Shown: piece by piece, positions 10,066 to 18,531 of the stretch
Position numbering within the stretch: the stretch's first letter is position 1
Layout: every line of letters begins with the position of its first letter
Source of the DNA: Mucilaginibacter polytrichastri
GTDB lineage: Bacteria; Bacteroidota; Bacteroidia; Sphingobacteriales; Sphingobacteriaceae
Assembly (NCBI RefSeq): GCF_001911425.1
Contig: NZ_MPPL01000001.1
Coordinates: 3,361,160-3,425,159 of the forward strand
Reading direction: 5' to 3'
Length of the DNA stretch: 64,000 nucleotides
Made by a program: the position numbers and the translations under genes
Notes under the pieces: generated by a model
Databases searched by the model: none
What the model saw: the letters and a program-made list of their open reading frames with translations, nothing else
What the model was told of the DNA's origin: nothing

Positions 10066-10342
10066 ATAGGCTAAGTTACTTATTTAGCCGGATCGTTGCA
10101 CTGATTTTGTACCGAAGCAGGCAAATTGGGCTCCCAATATTAAAAACACAACATTAAACAGCCAATGTATTTTACCTCATCAAAATAACCGGCAGGCAAG
10201 CTGGTATGATCGTATTTTTTCATATCCCTTATCATAACCTTCAGCTATAATTATGCCCGCTTCACCGGGTTTTTATGAGCAGCCTACAATGGGTACCTCT
10301 ACTTTTGATGCCATAAGTAATTGCAAATTAATTTTAAAAACC

Positions 10343-10789
10343 ATGAAAAAGACAATTGTATTTGGCATTAACCTGTTAATGGGCCTGCTGTTTATTTGCC
10401 TGGCTTCTTATATCCAGGCACAGCACGAAACAGCTATTAAAGTAACCGGGATCAGATCGCCGAAAGGAAAAATTGTGCTAAACGTATTTAAAGATAAGGC
10501 GACCTATGATGATGAACAGCCTTACAAAAAGTTAACGTTTGAAAAAAGCGCACTCGCTGACGGAACGCTTACCATAAGCTGCGAACTGGAGCCAGGCATC
10601 TATGGCTTTACCATGGTAGACGATGAAAACTCCAATGGTAAAATTGATAAAAACATTATCGGGATGCCCAAAGAAGGATTCGGGTTTTCCAACTTCTTTA
10701 TGCAGAAGATGAAAAAGCCAGTGTTCGATGATTTTAAAGTCGATTTAAAAACACAGCAAAAAATAGAAATCAAGGTAAAATACATGTAA
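10343..10789 (+). CDS. DUF2141 domain secreted protein
   Basis: A 148-residue exported protein. The ATG at 10343 begins a good signal peptide (MKKTIVFGINLLMGLLF, cleavage near QAQ); an upstream in-frame ATG at 10253 would bury it. The mature part matches DUF2141: IKVTGIRSPKGKIVLNVF at the start and the signature DDENSNGKIDKN..GMPKEGFGFSN around residues 90-118. The family is a small beta-sandwich of unknown function, often found near outer-membrane receptors in Bacteroidota. The next gene, a DUF4397 lipoprotein, starts 48 bp downstream and is probably co-transcribed. Confidence 0.88.
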   Translation: MKKTIVFGINLLMGLLFICLASYIQAQHETAIKVTGIRSPKGKIVLNVFKDKATYDDEQPYKKLTFEKSALADGTLTISCELEPGIYGFTMVDDENSNGKIDKNIIGMPKEGFGFSNFFMQKMKKPVFDDFKVDLKTQQKIEIKVKYM

Positions 10790-10837
10790 CAAACTTTCAA
10801 TTAAATAAGGGAATACTAAGCATTAAATTTCAAACGA

Positions 10838-11542
10838 ATGAAAACTAAAATCAATATGAAAACAACAGCAATTTATAACAAACTATTTACGGGGCTGGCC
10901 TTTGTAATTGCAGCAATATCTATTTCTTCATGCAAAAAAGACACGATCGACGCTTCCGGACAATTTAATATTAAGGTAGTAAATGCAGCCGCAACATCCG
11001 GCGCACAAAGCTTTACCCTGGCAGGTAATGTGCTGGTAAGCGGCGGGCTTAATTATACTGATGCTTCTGCCTACATTAATGCACCATCCGGAAAAAACAT
11101 GACGATGGAGTTCAAGAATGCAGGAACCAGCAGCGTTTATGCCTCGGGCTCGCTTTACACTACCAATGGTGTAAATTTTACGGTTTACCTTGCCGGACAG
11201 GGCTCAAATGCCAGGGTTAAAGCTTACGAAGATGATTTAGGTGCTCCTAATAATGGCCAGGTGAAAATTAAATTTATCCACCTGAGTAATAATGCCCCTT
11301 CTGTAATCACAATCAAAAACTCGTCGGGCGATGACTTGGTAACTACACTGGCCAGAGATATTTCTAGTGGTTACAAATATGTATCCCCGGGAGCTTTATC
11401 GGTACAATTTTTTGGTACCGCTTCAAGAGATAATATAGGCAACTTTACCGTGGCCGATCTTGTGGCCGGCAAAATATATACCCTTTATTTAACAGATACT
11501 GCCACCGGGGGCGTAATTCTTAATAAAGTGCTTCACAATTAA
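10838..11542 (+). CDS. DUF4397 domain lipoprotein
   Basis: A 234-residue lipoprotein. A lipobox (SISSC, cysteine near residue 32) follows a hydrophobic segment; a second ATG at 10856 is an equally possible start. The mature protein reads as DUF4397: INIKVVNAAATSG-like beginning, KIKFIHLSNNAPSV in the middle and GKIYTLYLTD near the end. The domain is a beta-sandwich found in surface lipoproteins of Bacteroidota, with no known activity. It follows the DUF2141 gene, and the strong hairpin at 11557-11596 ends the transcript. Confidence 0.88.
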   Translation: MKTKINMKTTAIYNKLFTGLAFVIAAISISSCKKDTIDASGQFNIKVVNAAATSGAQSFTLAGNVLVSGGLNYTDASAYINAPSGKNMTMEFKNAGTSSVYASGSLYTTNGVNFTVYLAGQGSNARVKAYEDDLGAPNNGQVKIKFIHLSNNAPSVITIKNSSGDDLVTTLARDISSGYKYVSPGALSVQFFGTASRDNIGNFTVADLVAGKIYTLYLTDTATGGVILNKVLHN

Positions 11543-11556
11543 TAAATCTGATAATG

Positions 11557-11596
11557 CACCAAACCCGTGTCGTTAATCAACGACGCGGGTTTGGTG
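11557..11596 (+). terminator. Rho-independent-like terminator after the DUF4397 gene
   Basis: A 16-bp stem with one G-T wobble: CACCAAACCCGTGTCG at 11557-11572 pairs with CGACGCGGGTTTGGTG at 11581-11596 around an 8-nt loop. A short T-containing stretch follows. It lies 14 bp after the DUF4397 stop codon. Confidence 0.8.
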
Positions 11597-11683
11597 TTTA
11601 TATTAAGCTTAGCATATTTTATTGCTCCAATAATTTATCAATAGCATGGATAAAAACATTTAGCCCGCGATCATAAAAGCATC

Positions 11684-12610
11684 ATGAAGTTCACCTGTTT
11701 AGCGCTTTTCTTTTGTAGTGTTACCGCCTGCCCGGCGCTTGCGCAAAAATTAGCCATAGATACAGTCTTTATTAAGAGTTATGCTCAAAAAATAATAATA
11801 CAGGGCTATTTTTCCACTAATAACATTGAGCTGGTTACTGCCGGAAAAACTTATTTGCCCAATTATCCGCTTAATGTTGGTTTAGGGCTCGCTGTAAAGA
11901 ACACGGTAATAAATGCAACATTTGATTATGGGCTGCTGCCATTAAAAAGCAATACCTATGGCAAAACAAAATTAACCGATTTCCAGATCCACAACTACGG
12001 CAGGCATTTCATGCTCGACCTGTTTCTTCAAAAGTATAAAGGCTTCTATAATAGCGATATAAACAATCATCAGATCGTTAACTATCCCAACCTGTCGGTT
12101 TCCCAGATCGGAGCAGAAGGCTCTTATATTTTCAACGGAAATAAATTTTCGGGGAAAGCGGCGTATGAGCAAAGCGAAAAACAACTCCAGTCGGCCGGGA
12201 GCTTTATATTAGGAGGTGGCGTTTACTTATTCAAGATCGGGCTTGATAGCCTGATGGTAATTCATGCAAGCACCCCTATTCGTACATTTCAGATTGGCGT
12301 AAATCTGGGCTATGGCTACTCGTGGGTAATTAATAACTATTGGATGCTATCTGGCATAGCCAAAATTGGGGCCAATACAGAAAACGAACCCCAAATGGCC
12401 GGTACCGGAAAATTCAGAATCTATCCAACCGCCTTTGCCAAAGGATCTGCAACTTATCAAAAGCCAAATTGGTCTGTATCCTTTCTGATGCTCATTAATA
12501 ACAAATCAGTGTATGCCTACCAAAATGAATTTAAAGTAACTGTAGTAAATTTTCAACTTGCTTATGTGCGGCATTTGAACAGTATATTTAAAAGAAAAAA
12601 ACGGGTATAA
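11684..12610 (+). CDS. Secreted protein of the DUF4421 type (tentative)
   Basis: A 308-residue protein with a signal peptide ending in ALAQ (residues 1-21). The rest is rich in amphipathic strands with aromatic and glycine residues (FQIHNYGRHFMLDLFLQKYKG; FQIGVNLGYGYSW; FQLAYVRHLN), the pattern of an outer-membrane barrel. The TDFQIHNYGRHFMLDLFLQ region and overall length resemble DUF4421 proteins of Bacteroidota, an assignment from memory that I hold only moderately. Function unknown. It stands alone between a terminator and a convergent gene. Confidence 0.7.
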   Translation: MKFTCLALFFCSVTACPALAQKLAIDTVFIKSYAQKIIIQGYFSTNNIELVTAGKTYLPNYPLNVGLGLAVKNTVINATFDYGLLPLKSNTYGKTKLTDFQIHNYGRHFMLDLFLQKYKGFYNSDINNHQIVNYPNLSVSQIGAEGSYIFNGNKFSGKAAYEQSEKQLQSAGSFILGGGVYLFKIGLDSLMVIHASTPIRTFQIGVNLGYGYSWVINNYWMLSGIAKIGANTENEPQMAGTGKFRIYPTAFAKGSATYQKPNWSVSFLMLINNKSVYAYQNEFKVTVVNFQLAYVRHLNSIFKRKKRV

Positions 12611-12643
12611 CTATATAAAAAGCGACTGCACATTTAATCAAAA

Positions 12644-12666
12644 AGCCCGGATTTTATTCCCGGGCT
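12644..12666 (-). terminator. Terminator of the small basic secreted protein gene
   Basis: AGCCCGG at 12644-12650 pairs with CCGGGCT at 12660-12666. Read on the minus strand the stem is followed by TTTTTGATT, the layout of an intrinsic terminator for the gene at 12674-12964. It also lies 33 bp after the stop of the convergent plus-strand gene. Confidence 0.75.
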
Positions 12667-12673
12667 CTCCTTA

Positions 12674-12964
12674 TTACATTGGCTTGTTTCTTAGTTTTGA
12701 CTTACTAACGTAAACTTTTTTTCCTCTTGCATTTACATAATAGTAATGCGATTTTTTGTTGATGTAAATAGTTTGTCCGGCAGGGCCAACTTTACCATCA
12801 TATTTTTTGTCGGCAACAGCCGAGGCACCTTTTACAGCAACCTGAGCCGTTTTATTACCAATCTTATTGATTGTTTTCCCTACGCTACCCTTGTCGGATG
12901 TTTGCGCAAACGAATGTAAAGACACCAATAATGCAGGTATCATTAAGAATTTTAATTTGTTCAT
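12674..12964 (-). CDS. Small basic secreted protein, PBCV-adaptor-like tail
   Basis: A 96-residue protein with a signal peptide (residues 1-20, ending SFAQ). The mature part is lysine-rich. Its C-terminal 40 residues (GPAGQTIYINKKSHYYYVN, then GKKVYVSKSKL) resemble the short basic 'PBCV-specific basic adaptor' motif seen at protein ends in several phyla. That resemblance is recalled, not searched. The middle (GNKTAQVAVKGASAVADKK) is alanine/lysine-rich and likely helical. A cell-envelope or peptidoglycan association is plausible but unproven. A terminator follows directly. Confidence 0.7.
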   Translation of the reverse strand: MNKLKFLMIPALLVSLHSFAQTSDKGSVGKTINKIGNKTAQVAVKGASAVADKKYDGKVGPAGQTIYINKKSHYYYVNARGKKVYVSKSKLRNKPM

Positions 12965-12985
12965 ATACTTAATTTTGGTTTTATA

Positions 12986-14122
12986 TTAATTATTATCTGT
13001 TGGTATTACGGCCTTAGCCTTACTCTTAGCTTTCATTTTAGTGGCCAGTTTATTTTGCTTATGCTCCTCGTCTCCAAGGATAATACCCCATGATTGCAGG
13101 CTTTCTACCCTATCGAATATAATTTTCAGCACAGCAATAACAGGTATTGATAAGAACATGCCGGGTATTCCCCAGATCATTTCACCTATAATTACCCCTA
13201 ATACGGTTATTAAGGCGTTTATCCTCACTTTTGAACCCACTACAACCGGTAATAATATATTACTGTCTGCCAAGTGGACCACAACGAATACAACGGCTAC
13301 CAATAAAACTTTACTGACAACGGTTGCTGTAGCAAAGGTGATTAGCGAACTGACAACAAGCGCAGAAAAAATGCCTATATAAGGGATAATGTTGAAGATA
13401 CCTGTTATTAACCCCAGCAAAAACGCATACTTAATACCCAAAGCCCACAATGCTAAGGCAACTACTCCGCCAACTATAGCCATTTCAATCAATAAGCCGA
13501 TGATATACTTCCTGATGATATATTGTACCTGTTCAATAATATCGTGCACCAGGTGCTTGTTTTCTTCCAGAAATACAGATTCAAAAAACTTCATAATGAG
13601 GCGTCTGTATAACAGAAAGAAAAAAGTATAAATAAACGTAAATACAAAAAACAACAGCAATGAAGAAAGTGTAAGCAAGGTAGCACCAGCAACAGCGGTA
13701 CCCGAAGCCATTATTTTGGTAGTTGCAGTATGTACGTAAGTTAATTGCTTGGAATAACCCACATGGAATGTGGCCGCAATCCATTCCTGTAAATTATCTA
13801 CCGATTTGGTGAGTTGGTCCTGAAACTGGGGCCAGTCATTTGCCAATCCGGATATCTGTGACCCGATAACGTATAGTATAATACCAATTGAACCGAGCAG
13901 TAATAGTACAGACAGCATTGAAGCTGCGCTTCTTGGCAACCTAACCTTGTGTTCTAAAAAAGATGCCAATGGCAGCAGCAGTATAGAGAACAGGCAAGAA
14001 AATATTAATGGTGATAAAATTTCTTTGGCAACAATAACGATGTAAACCAAAGACATCAGGATAAACAGGATGCTTGCCATTTTAATATAAAACGGTAGCG
14101 CTTTAAATTGCTTAATATCCAT
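12986..14122 (-). CDS. AI-2E family transporter (PerM/YdiK-like permease)
   Basis: A 378-residue membrane protein of the AI-2E transporter (UPF0118) family. It has two early helices (ILFILMSLVYIVIVAKEIL; LIFSCLFSILLLPLASFL), a periplasmic loop around residues 85-140, and a C-terminal membrane block with the family's LGLITGIFNIIPYIGIFSA and GKVRINALITVLGVIIGEMIWGIPGM-like motifs. Members export or exchange small molecules or ions; the substrate here is unknown, and the family name does not prove AI-2 transport. A basic cytoplasmic tail (KMKAKSKAKA) follows. A small lipoprotein gene lies 8 bp upstream. Confidence 0.92.
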   Translation of the reverse strand: MDIKQFKALPFYIKMASILFILMSLVYIVIVAKEILSPLIFSCLFSILLLPLASFLEHKVRLPRSAASMLSVLLLLGSIGIILYVIGSQISGLANDWPQFQDQLTKSVDNLQEWIAATFHVGYSKQLTYVHTATTKIMASGTAVAGATLLTLSSLLLFFVFTFIYTFFFLLYRRLIMKFFESVFLEENKHLVHDIIEQVQYIIRKYIIGLLIEMAIVGGVVALALWALGIKYAFLLGLITGIFNIIPYIGIFSALVVSSLITFATATVVSKVLLVAVVFVVVHLADSNILLPVVVGSKVRINALITVLGVIIGEMIWGIPGMFLSIPVIAVLKIIFDRVESLQSWGIILGDEEHKQNKLATKMKAKSKAKAVIPTDNN

Positions 14123-14130
14123 ATAGGCTG

Positions 14131-14298
14131 TTATGAATTTTTTCCTCTGAATAATGAGATAATCCAGATTACTAAGGCAACAACGATTACTATACCAATT
14201 ATGGCTGTAATAGCACCAGCTTTAAAAATATCTCCAATAACGGTACAGCTGCTTAGAGATAATAAGATCAGTAATAGCGGGATGTAATTTTTTTTCAT
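14131..14298 (-). CDS. Small lipoprotein with one membrane segment
   Basis: A 55-residue reading frame with an ATG at 14298. It begins MKKNYIPLLLILLSLSSC, a short lipoprotein signal with a lipobox ending at C18, and continues into a single hydrophobic stretch (AIIGIVIVVALVIWIISLF) before a basic end. It ends 8 bp upstream of the AI-2E permease gene on the same strand, so the two are probably co-transcribed. The composition is clearly membrane-protein-like and the signal is good, which supports a real gene despite its size. Function unknown. Confidence 0.7.
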   Translation of the reverse strand: MKKNYIPLLLILLSLSSCTVIGDIFKAGAITAIIGIVIVVALVIWIISLFRGKNS

Positions 14299-14423
14299 TT
14301 AAGTTATGATTGATATATACGTAACGTTATTGATACAATTTGGTTTTGTGTTTATAAATATCGGCATGGATATATGTTTAATATACTTGATAGGCATGCC
14401 CCTTGATGATTAAATTACATTAT

Positions 14424-14457
14424 AAAAAAAGGCGACAATTTAGTCGCCTTTTTTTAT
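14424..14457 (-). terminator. Bidirectional intrinsic terminator
   Basis: GGCGAC at 14431-14436 and GTCGCC at 14443-14448 form a 6-bp GC-rich stem with a 6-nt loop, flanked by A7 on the left and T7 on the right, so it works in both directions. It lies just downstream of the beta-barrel gene at 14473-15054. Confidence 0.85.
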
Positions 14458-14472
14458 AAAATACTTAACCGA

Positions 14473-15054
14473 TTATCTTATATCATTTTTTATTTTCCTG
14501 GCTGTACCCTTACCTGGCAGGTAAACCTGCAAGCCAAAAGACAAACCAAGGGTGCTTTGGTAACCGGCATTACCGAAACCACCTACACCGTTATATTTCA
14601 ACATGGTTTCTAAACCAATGCTAGGTGTTACAAAGTAGGCAAAACCAGGGCCGAAACTAAAATCCAGTCCATTGGTATGGCCACCACCATCACTTACATT
14701 GATACCACCCACACCAACAGTAGCTTCTCCGAAGAAACGACCGTGACGTAATACTTCCACATCTTTACCGGTGTAATAACGGCCCAATGCGCCAACACCG
14801 TAATTAGTAGTAGTACTGCTGTTATGTGCCGATTGAAGACCAAAGTTTACATAACCACCCAGTGCAACATTATCTTGAATAAACCATGCAGCTTTGGGCG
14901 TTAAGTCAACGCTAAATACTTTAGAGTTATCTAAACCTAAACTAAGGTTAGCAAAGTTTCCACCCACCAATACATTGCCTTGCTGAATCTGCGCTTTAGC
15001 AGAAAAGCTAAGCACAATAAGCCCCATAATTGAAAATATTAAATATTTTTTCAT
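14473..15054 (-). CDS. Outer-membrane beta-barrel protein
   Basis: A 193-residue barrel with a signal peptide (residues 1-21, ending AKAQ). Strands alternate through NVALGGYVNFGLQ, GVGALGRYYTG, FFGEATVGVGG, LDFSFGPGFAYFV, IGLETMLKYN and LGLSFGLQVYLPG, giving about eight transmembrane strands. A short charged tail (KIKNDIR) follows the last strand, so the usual terminal aromatic is not at the end. It lies 17 bp after the OmpA-family gene on the same strand and is probably in its operon. A structural envelope role is likely. Confidence 0.85.
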   Translation of the reverse strand: MKKYLIFSIMGLIVLSFSAKAQIQQGNVLVGGNFANLSLGLDNSKVFSVDLTPKAAWFIQDNVALGGYVNFGLQSAHNSSTTTNYGVGALGRYYTGKDVEVLRHGRFFGEATVGVGGINVSDGGGHTNGLDFSFGPGFAYFVTPSIGLETMLKYNGVGGFGNAGYQSTLGLSFGLQVYLPGKGTARKIKNDIR

Positions 15055-15071
15055 GATATTATATTTAAAGA

Positions 15072-16409
15072 TTACAATAATGAGAATTCAACGCGTCTGT
15101 TTTTTTGACGGCCAGCTGCTGTTTTGTTAGAAGCGATTGGCTGAGTTTGACCATAACCAGTAGCTTCAATTCTTGATGCATTTGCACCCTGACCTACTAG
15201 ATAAGCTTTGATAGCTTCGGCACGATCTTTAGAAAGGCTTAAGTTTAATGCCGCAGAACCTGTGTTATCAGTATGGCCTGCCAATTTTAAACTGAAGTTC
15301 TTTTCTACCAATAGTGCAGCTACACGGTTTAAGGTAGGGAAAGATTTTTCGCGGATGGAAGATTTACCTAAATCAAATTCCAGGTTTCTGATCGCTTCGT
15401 TAACAACTCTACGGTCAGCATCGGTAACAATTACACGTACTTTTTCGGTAACAACCGGAGCAGGTACTTTTAACGGGCAACCAGAACCGTCAACTGTAGT
15501 ACCAGTTGGTGTTCCAGGGCATTTATCAAATTTGTTAGCTACACCATCCATATCATCATCAGACATATCTTTGGCATATTGTTGCTCGTCTGCCAAACGC
15601 TGTTGCTCTGCTATTGCTAACTTGTTTCTCAATTCCATGCTTTCTGCTGCATTAGCCTCGCGCAGGGCTGCAATAGAGCTGTAGTTTTGCAGTTGTGATG
15701 ATTTTCTTTTGCCCAGGGCAATTTCGATACCGGCATGTGCATAAGTAAAACGATCATTCATAGCGCTCGCTACACCGTCAAACTTGTTGGTTTTCATGAA
15801 ACTAACGGTGTAACCCAAGTCTAAGTTAATACCCTTTGACAGACCCAGTTTAAAACCAGCTCCTACCGGTACAAACCAGTTGCGTTGGTATCCGTTATTC
15901 TCTCCGCCTGGCGTGTTATAGGTTTGTGCATTGTATGACATGTAACCTGCACCGGCAGTTAAGTAAGGTGATAAGAAATTACGTTTCTGATTAAGGCTTA
16001 AGTTGGCAATAGTAAAATTAGCGCTTAATGAACCAGACCACTCGATGTGCGTTTTAAAACTGCTGTTGTCTTGCGCCTGGCTCCCTGCAAGTAAATCGTT
16101 TGACCGGAAACCTTTTATTTTACCAGCAAGGAAATCTGCCTGGATACCAAAACCCGGAAGTATTTGTTTTTTGATATAACCACCGTAACCCCATCTTTCC
16201 TGCGGTGTTTTAAAATCGCCATTTGCGTTATTGTTAAACGGTGTATAGTGTGTTAACATACCACCATTAAGGCCGATTGACCAGGTACGGAATTCTTTTT
16301 TGTCAAATCGTTTAGTTGTATCTGACATTGTTGTTTGCTGCGCAAAAGCCGACGCAGATGCACCGATCATAGATAGGATCAATGCAGATTTTGTAATTGT
16401 AGATTTCAT
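15072..16409 (-). CDS. OmpA-family protein with TSP3 calcium motif
   Basis: A 445-residue protein. The ATG at 16409 starts the signal peptide (MKSTITKSALILSMIGASA, cleavage at FAQ); an in-frame ATG at 16472 precedes it by 21 unneeded residues. Residues 30-260 form an N-terminal eight-stranded barrel. A helical linker (ELRNKLAIAEQQRLADEQ) leads to one thrombospondin type 3 motif (DDDMDGVANKFDKCPGTP). The C-terminal 110 residues are an OmpA peptidoglycan-binding domain with LKLAGHTDNTGSA and LSLSKDRAEAIKAYL. It should tether the outer membrane to the cell wall and is followed by a second barrel gene. Confidence 0.95.
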   Translation of the reverse strand: MKSTITKSALILSMIGASASAFAQQTTMSDTTKRFDKKEFRTWSIGLNGGMLTHYTPFNNNANGDFKTPQERWGYGGYIKKQILPGFGIQADFLAGKIKGFRSNDLLAGSQAQDNSSFKTHIEWSGSLSANFTIANLSLNQKRNFLSPYLTAGAGYMSYNAQTYNTPGGENNGYQRNWFVPVGAGFKLGLSKGINLDLGYTVSFMKTNKFDGVASAMNDRFTYAHAGIEIALGKRKSSQLQNYSSIAALREANAAESMELRNKLAIAEQQRLADEQQYAKDMSDDDMDGVANKFDKCPGTPTGTTVDGSGCPLKVPAPVVTEKVRVIVTDADRRVVNEAIRNLEFDLGKSSIREKSFPTLNRVAALLVEKNFSLKLAGHTDNTGSAALNLSLSKDRAEAIKAYLVGQGANASRIEATGYGQTQPIASNKTAAGRQKNRRVEFSLL

Positions 16410-16863
16410 TATTCGTATTTTGTTGCAGATTATTCTTGCGCTCAGCACTAGTAAATAACCGTGCCAAAACACGAAAAAGGAGTATCAATTACTTTATTGT
16501 TAAAAATATTTCACATAAAATACTATTTTTAAATTTATAAAAACATCATAAATCAGCTCTTAATTACCTGCCAATCAAATTGTAGCTAATTAGATTATTG
16601 ATTATTGAACCATTTTAAAAAAATATTAACCAATTTCCGTCTGGTTAAATTATATTTTGTGTTAAAAATCACATTTGACATGCATTGTCCTAAAGAAAAC
16701 TTGATAATTGTATTGTTTATGTTACAATTATTGAACAGTATTTACCGACACCATTCTATTTCAAACCCAGAATTTGTGAGTATTTGCATATGGATTTTTA
16801 GCTTGAGTTCTTCCATAAAGGAAAAGGCACAATGGGTTAATGCATCTCATCTGCAACTTTATT
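16410..16863. other. AT-rich intergenic region
   Basis: About 450 bp of AT-rich sequence lie upstream of the OmpA gene and beyond the SusD terminator. A plus-strand frame at 16605-16865 has no family features or plausible start context. The promoter of the OmpA operon must be here, but no clear element was found. Confidence 0.4.
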
Positions 16864-16899
16864 AAAAAAGTAAAGCCATTATTGCTAATGGCTTTACTT
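16864..16899 (-). terminator. Terminator of the susC-susD operon
   Basis: A perfect 14-bp stem, AAGTAAAGCCATTA at 16868-16881 and TAATGGCTTTACTT at 16886-16899, with a TTGC loop. On the minus strand it is followed by T4. It lies 17 bp beyond the susD stop codon. Confidence 0.85.
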
Positions 16900-16916
16900 T
16901 ATGTATGTTAATTCAA

Positions 16917-18518
16917 TTATTTAAGAACCCACATTATACCGTTAATATCATCATTACCAGCATATTGACTCTGCAAGGCTTTATTATAATTAGCAGCATT
17001 AGCAGTTTGCTCGGCCGATGGGTATTTGAAGCGCGAAGCAATACGGCTACCGTTACCTGTACCAGGGCCGGTAGTAAAGACAGGGATACCCGTACGGCGG
17101 TAAGTGAAATACGACTCGAGACCAGAATGCCTGAAAAGTGCAATATACTTTTGCTGTAATATTTTGGTTAAGCCATCATTCCCGGCGCTATACTTTACAC
17201 CTGTTTGGTTATAATAGGTTGCAAAGTTAGTGGGGATAAGATAAGTATCGTAATTAGACGCCGCAGTTACATCTGTAGAACCCGGGCGATAAAAATATGC
17301 GGTAAATGTACCATTATCCGGGATGCTGTACGATGCCATAGAGGCTTTGATACCTGCTTGGTAATAAGCTTCGGCATCGCCGCCTGTAACCCAGCCGCGG
17401 TTAATGCCTTCGGCAATATTAAACATCAGCTCGGGGTAACCTATCTGTATACTTGGCTCGCCGGTAAAAGTAGAATAAAAGTGCTTACGGTTAATAAACG
17501 AATAGCGTTGTAAGCCTGCATTATTATACATGATCCCCAAATCCAAACCCGGGTCTGCACCGATAAATGACGCAAAATCTGTAGGGCTTTTTTTCAGCGT
17601 ATCAACAGAATAACGGGCAGGTTCGGCAGTAACAAAAACACGGGGGTCTTTTAGCGTTGTCAGTAAGCTGATATACGTTGATGATGTGTTTTTTCGGGAA
17701 CCACTTTGACCAAAGTTTTGCGGATTTGATGGGTAATAATTATTTGGCGAAACAAATACATACTGCATGTTATCGCTCGAACTGGTCATGATCGGATATT
17801 TTTTGCTATCGTTTACAATAGCTGCAAACTGTGCCGGGATATTCATGTCAGGATCTGTAGTTGCCTTTTTGCTGAGCTGAATAAGCAATCTCAATTTAAA
17901 AGTATTTACTACTTGTTGCCACTTTACCAGGTTGTTGCTAAAATAAATGTCGTTGGTTAAATTGTTATCACCTGCAGCAATCAGGCTGGTTAAATCTGTA
18001 TTGGCACTCTCTAACCAGGCTAACGATTGTTGCATTACTGCTTTTTGTTTATCGTAAGCGCTTTCAAGACCATCAAGTCCCTGAAGAGCCTGGGTCATTG
18101 GGATATCTCCCATTTCAAGGCTCATCTTGCTAAAAAAATATGCCCTGAAAAATTTACCCAGCGCCGTGTAAGGATTTAACGCCGGCAAGCCAGCTTTAGC
18201 AGCCTGCTGCTCCATCGACACTACGTTTTTTAATGTGGTATAATAATCCGGACCACCGCCAAAGTCATAGCGGTTGTTACCGTAATAATCGTAATTATAT
18301 AGGTAATACTGGTCGTATATTTCGCTTGAGTTCTCGGGCAAATCTGAGTTGCCTTGCAAATTTGCCAGGCTATTTGCAACACCATTAAATAATAATGATG
18401 CCGGTACGTTGTTTGGTTTATTATTATTCTGAGTAAGTTCCTCAAAACTTTTTTTACAACTGCTTACTAGTAAAAGTAAAGCCAGTAGCGGCATATAGTT
18501 TTTAAATATCTTTTTCAT
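16917..18518 (-). CDS. SusD/RagB-family outer-membrane lipoprotein
   Basis: A 533-residue surface lipoprotein that caps the SusC channel and binds substrate. The ATG at 18518 gives a lipoprotein signal (MKKIFKNYMPLLALLLLVSSC, lipid anchor C21); an upstream ATG at 18560 inside susC is not needed. The start of the mature protein (FEELTQNNNKPNNVPASLLFNG) and the end (YPSAEQTANAANYNKALQ) match the SusD-like_2 branch, which is often linked to non-glycan substrates. It lies 13 bp after susC and shares its transcript. The context with phosphonate-type enzymes suggests an organophosphorus ligand, which is inference. Confidence 0.94.
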   Translation of the reverse strand: MKKIFKNYMPLLALLLLVSSCKKSFEELTQNNNKPNNVPASLLFNGVANSLANLQGNSDLPENSSEIYDQYYLYNYDYYGNNRYDFGGGPDYYTTLKNVVSMEQQAAKAGLPALNPYTALGKFFRAYFFSKMSLEMGDIPMTQALQGLDGLESAYDKQKAVMQQSLAWLESANTDLTSLIAAGDNNLTNDIYFSNNLVKWQQVVNTFKLRLLIQLSKKATTDPDMNIPAQFAAIVNDSKKYPIMTSSSDNMQYVFVSPNNYYPSNPQNFGQSGSRKNTSSTYISLLTTLKDPRVFVTAEPARYSVDTLKKSPTDFASFIGADPGLDLGIMYNNAGLQRYSFINRKHFYSTFTGEPSIQIGYPELMFNIAEGINRGWVTGGDAEAYYQAGIKASMASYSIPDNGTFTAYFYRPGSTDVTAASNYDTYLIPTNFATYYNQTGVKYSAGNDGLTKILQQKYIALFRHSGLESYFTYRRTGIPVFTTGPGTGNGSRIASRFKYPSAEQTANAANYNKALQSQYAGNDDINGIMWVLK

Positions 18519-18531
18519 GATTGCTACTTGT

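Noticed and set aside
16605..16865. 86-residue plus-strand frame
   Set aside because: AT-rich composition, no similarity, and its end runs into the susD terminator hairpin.
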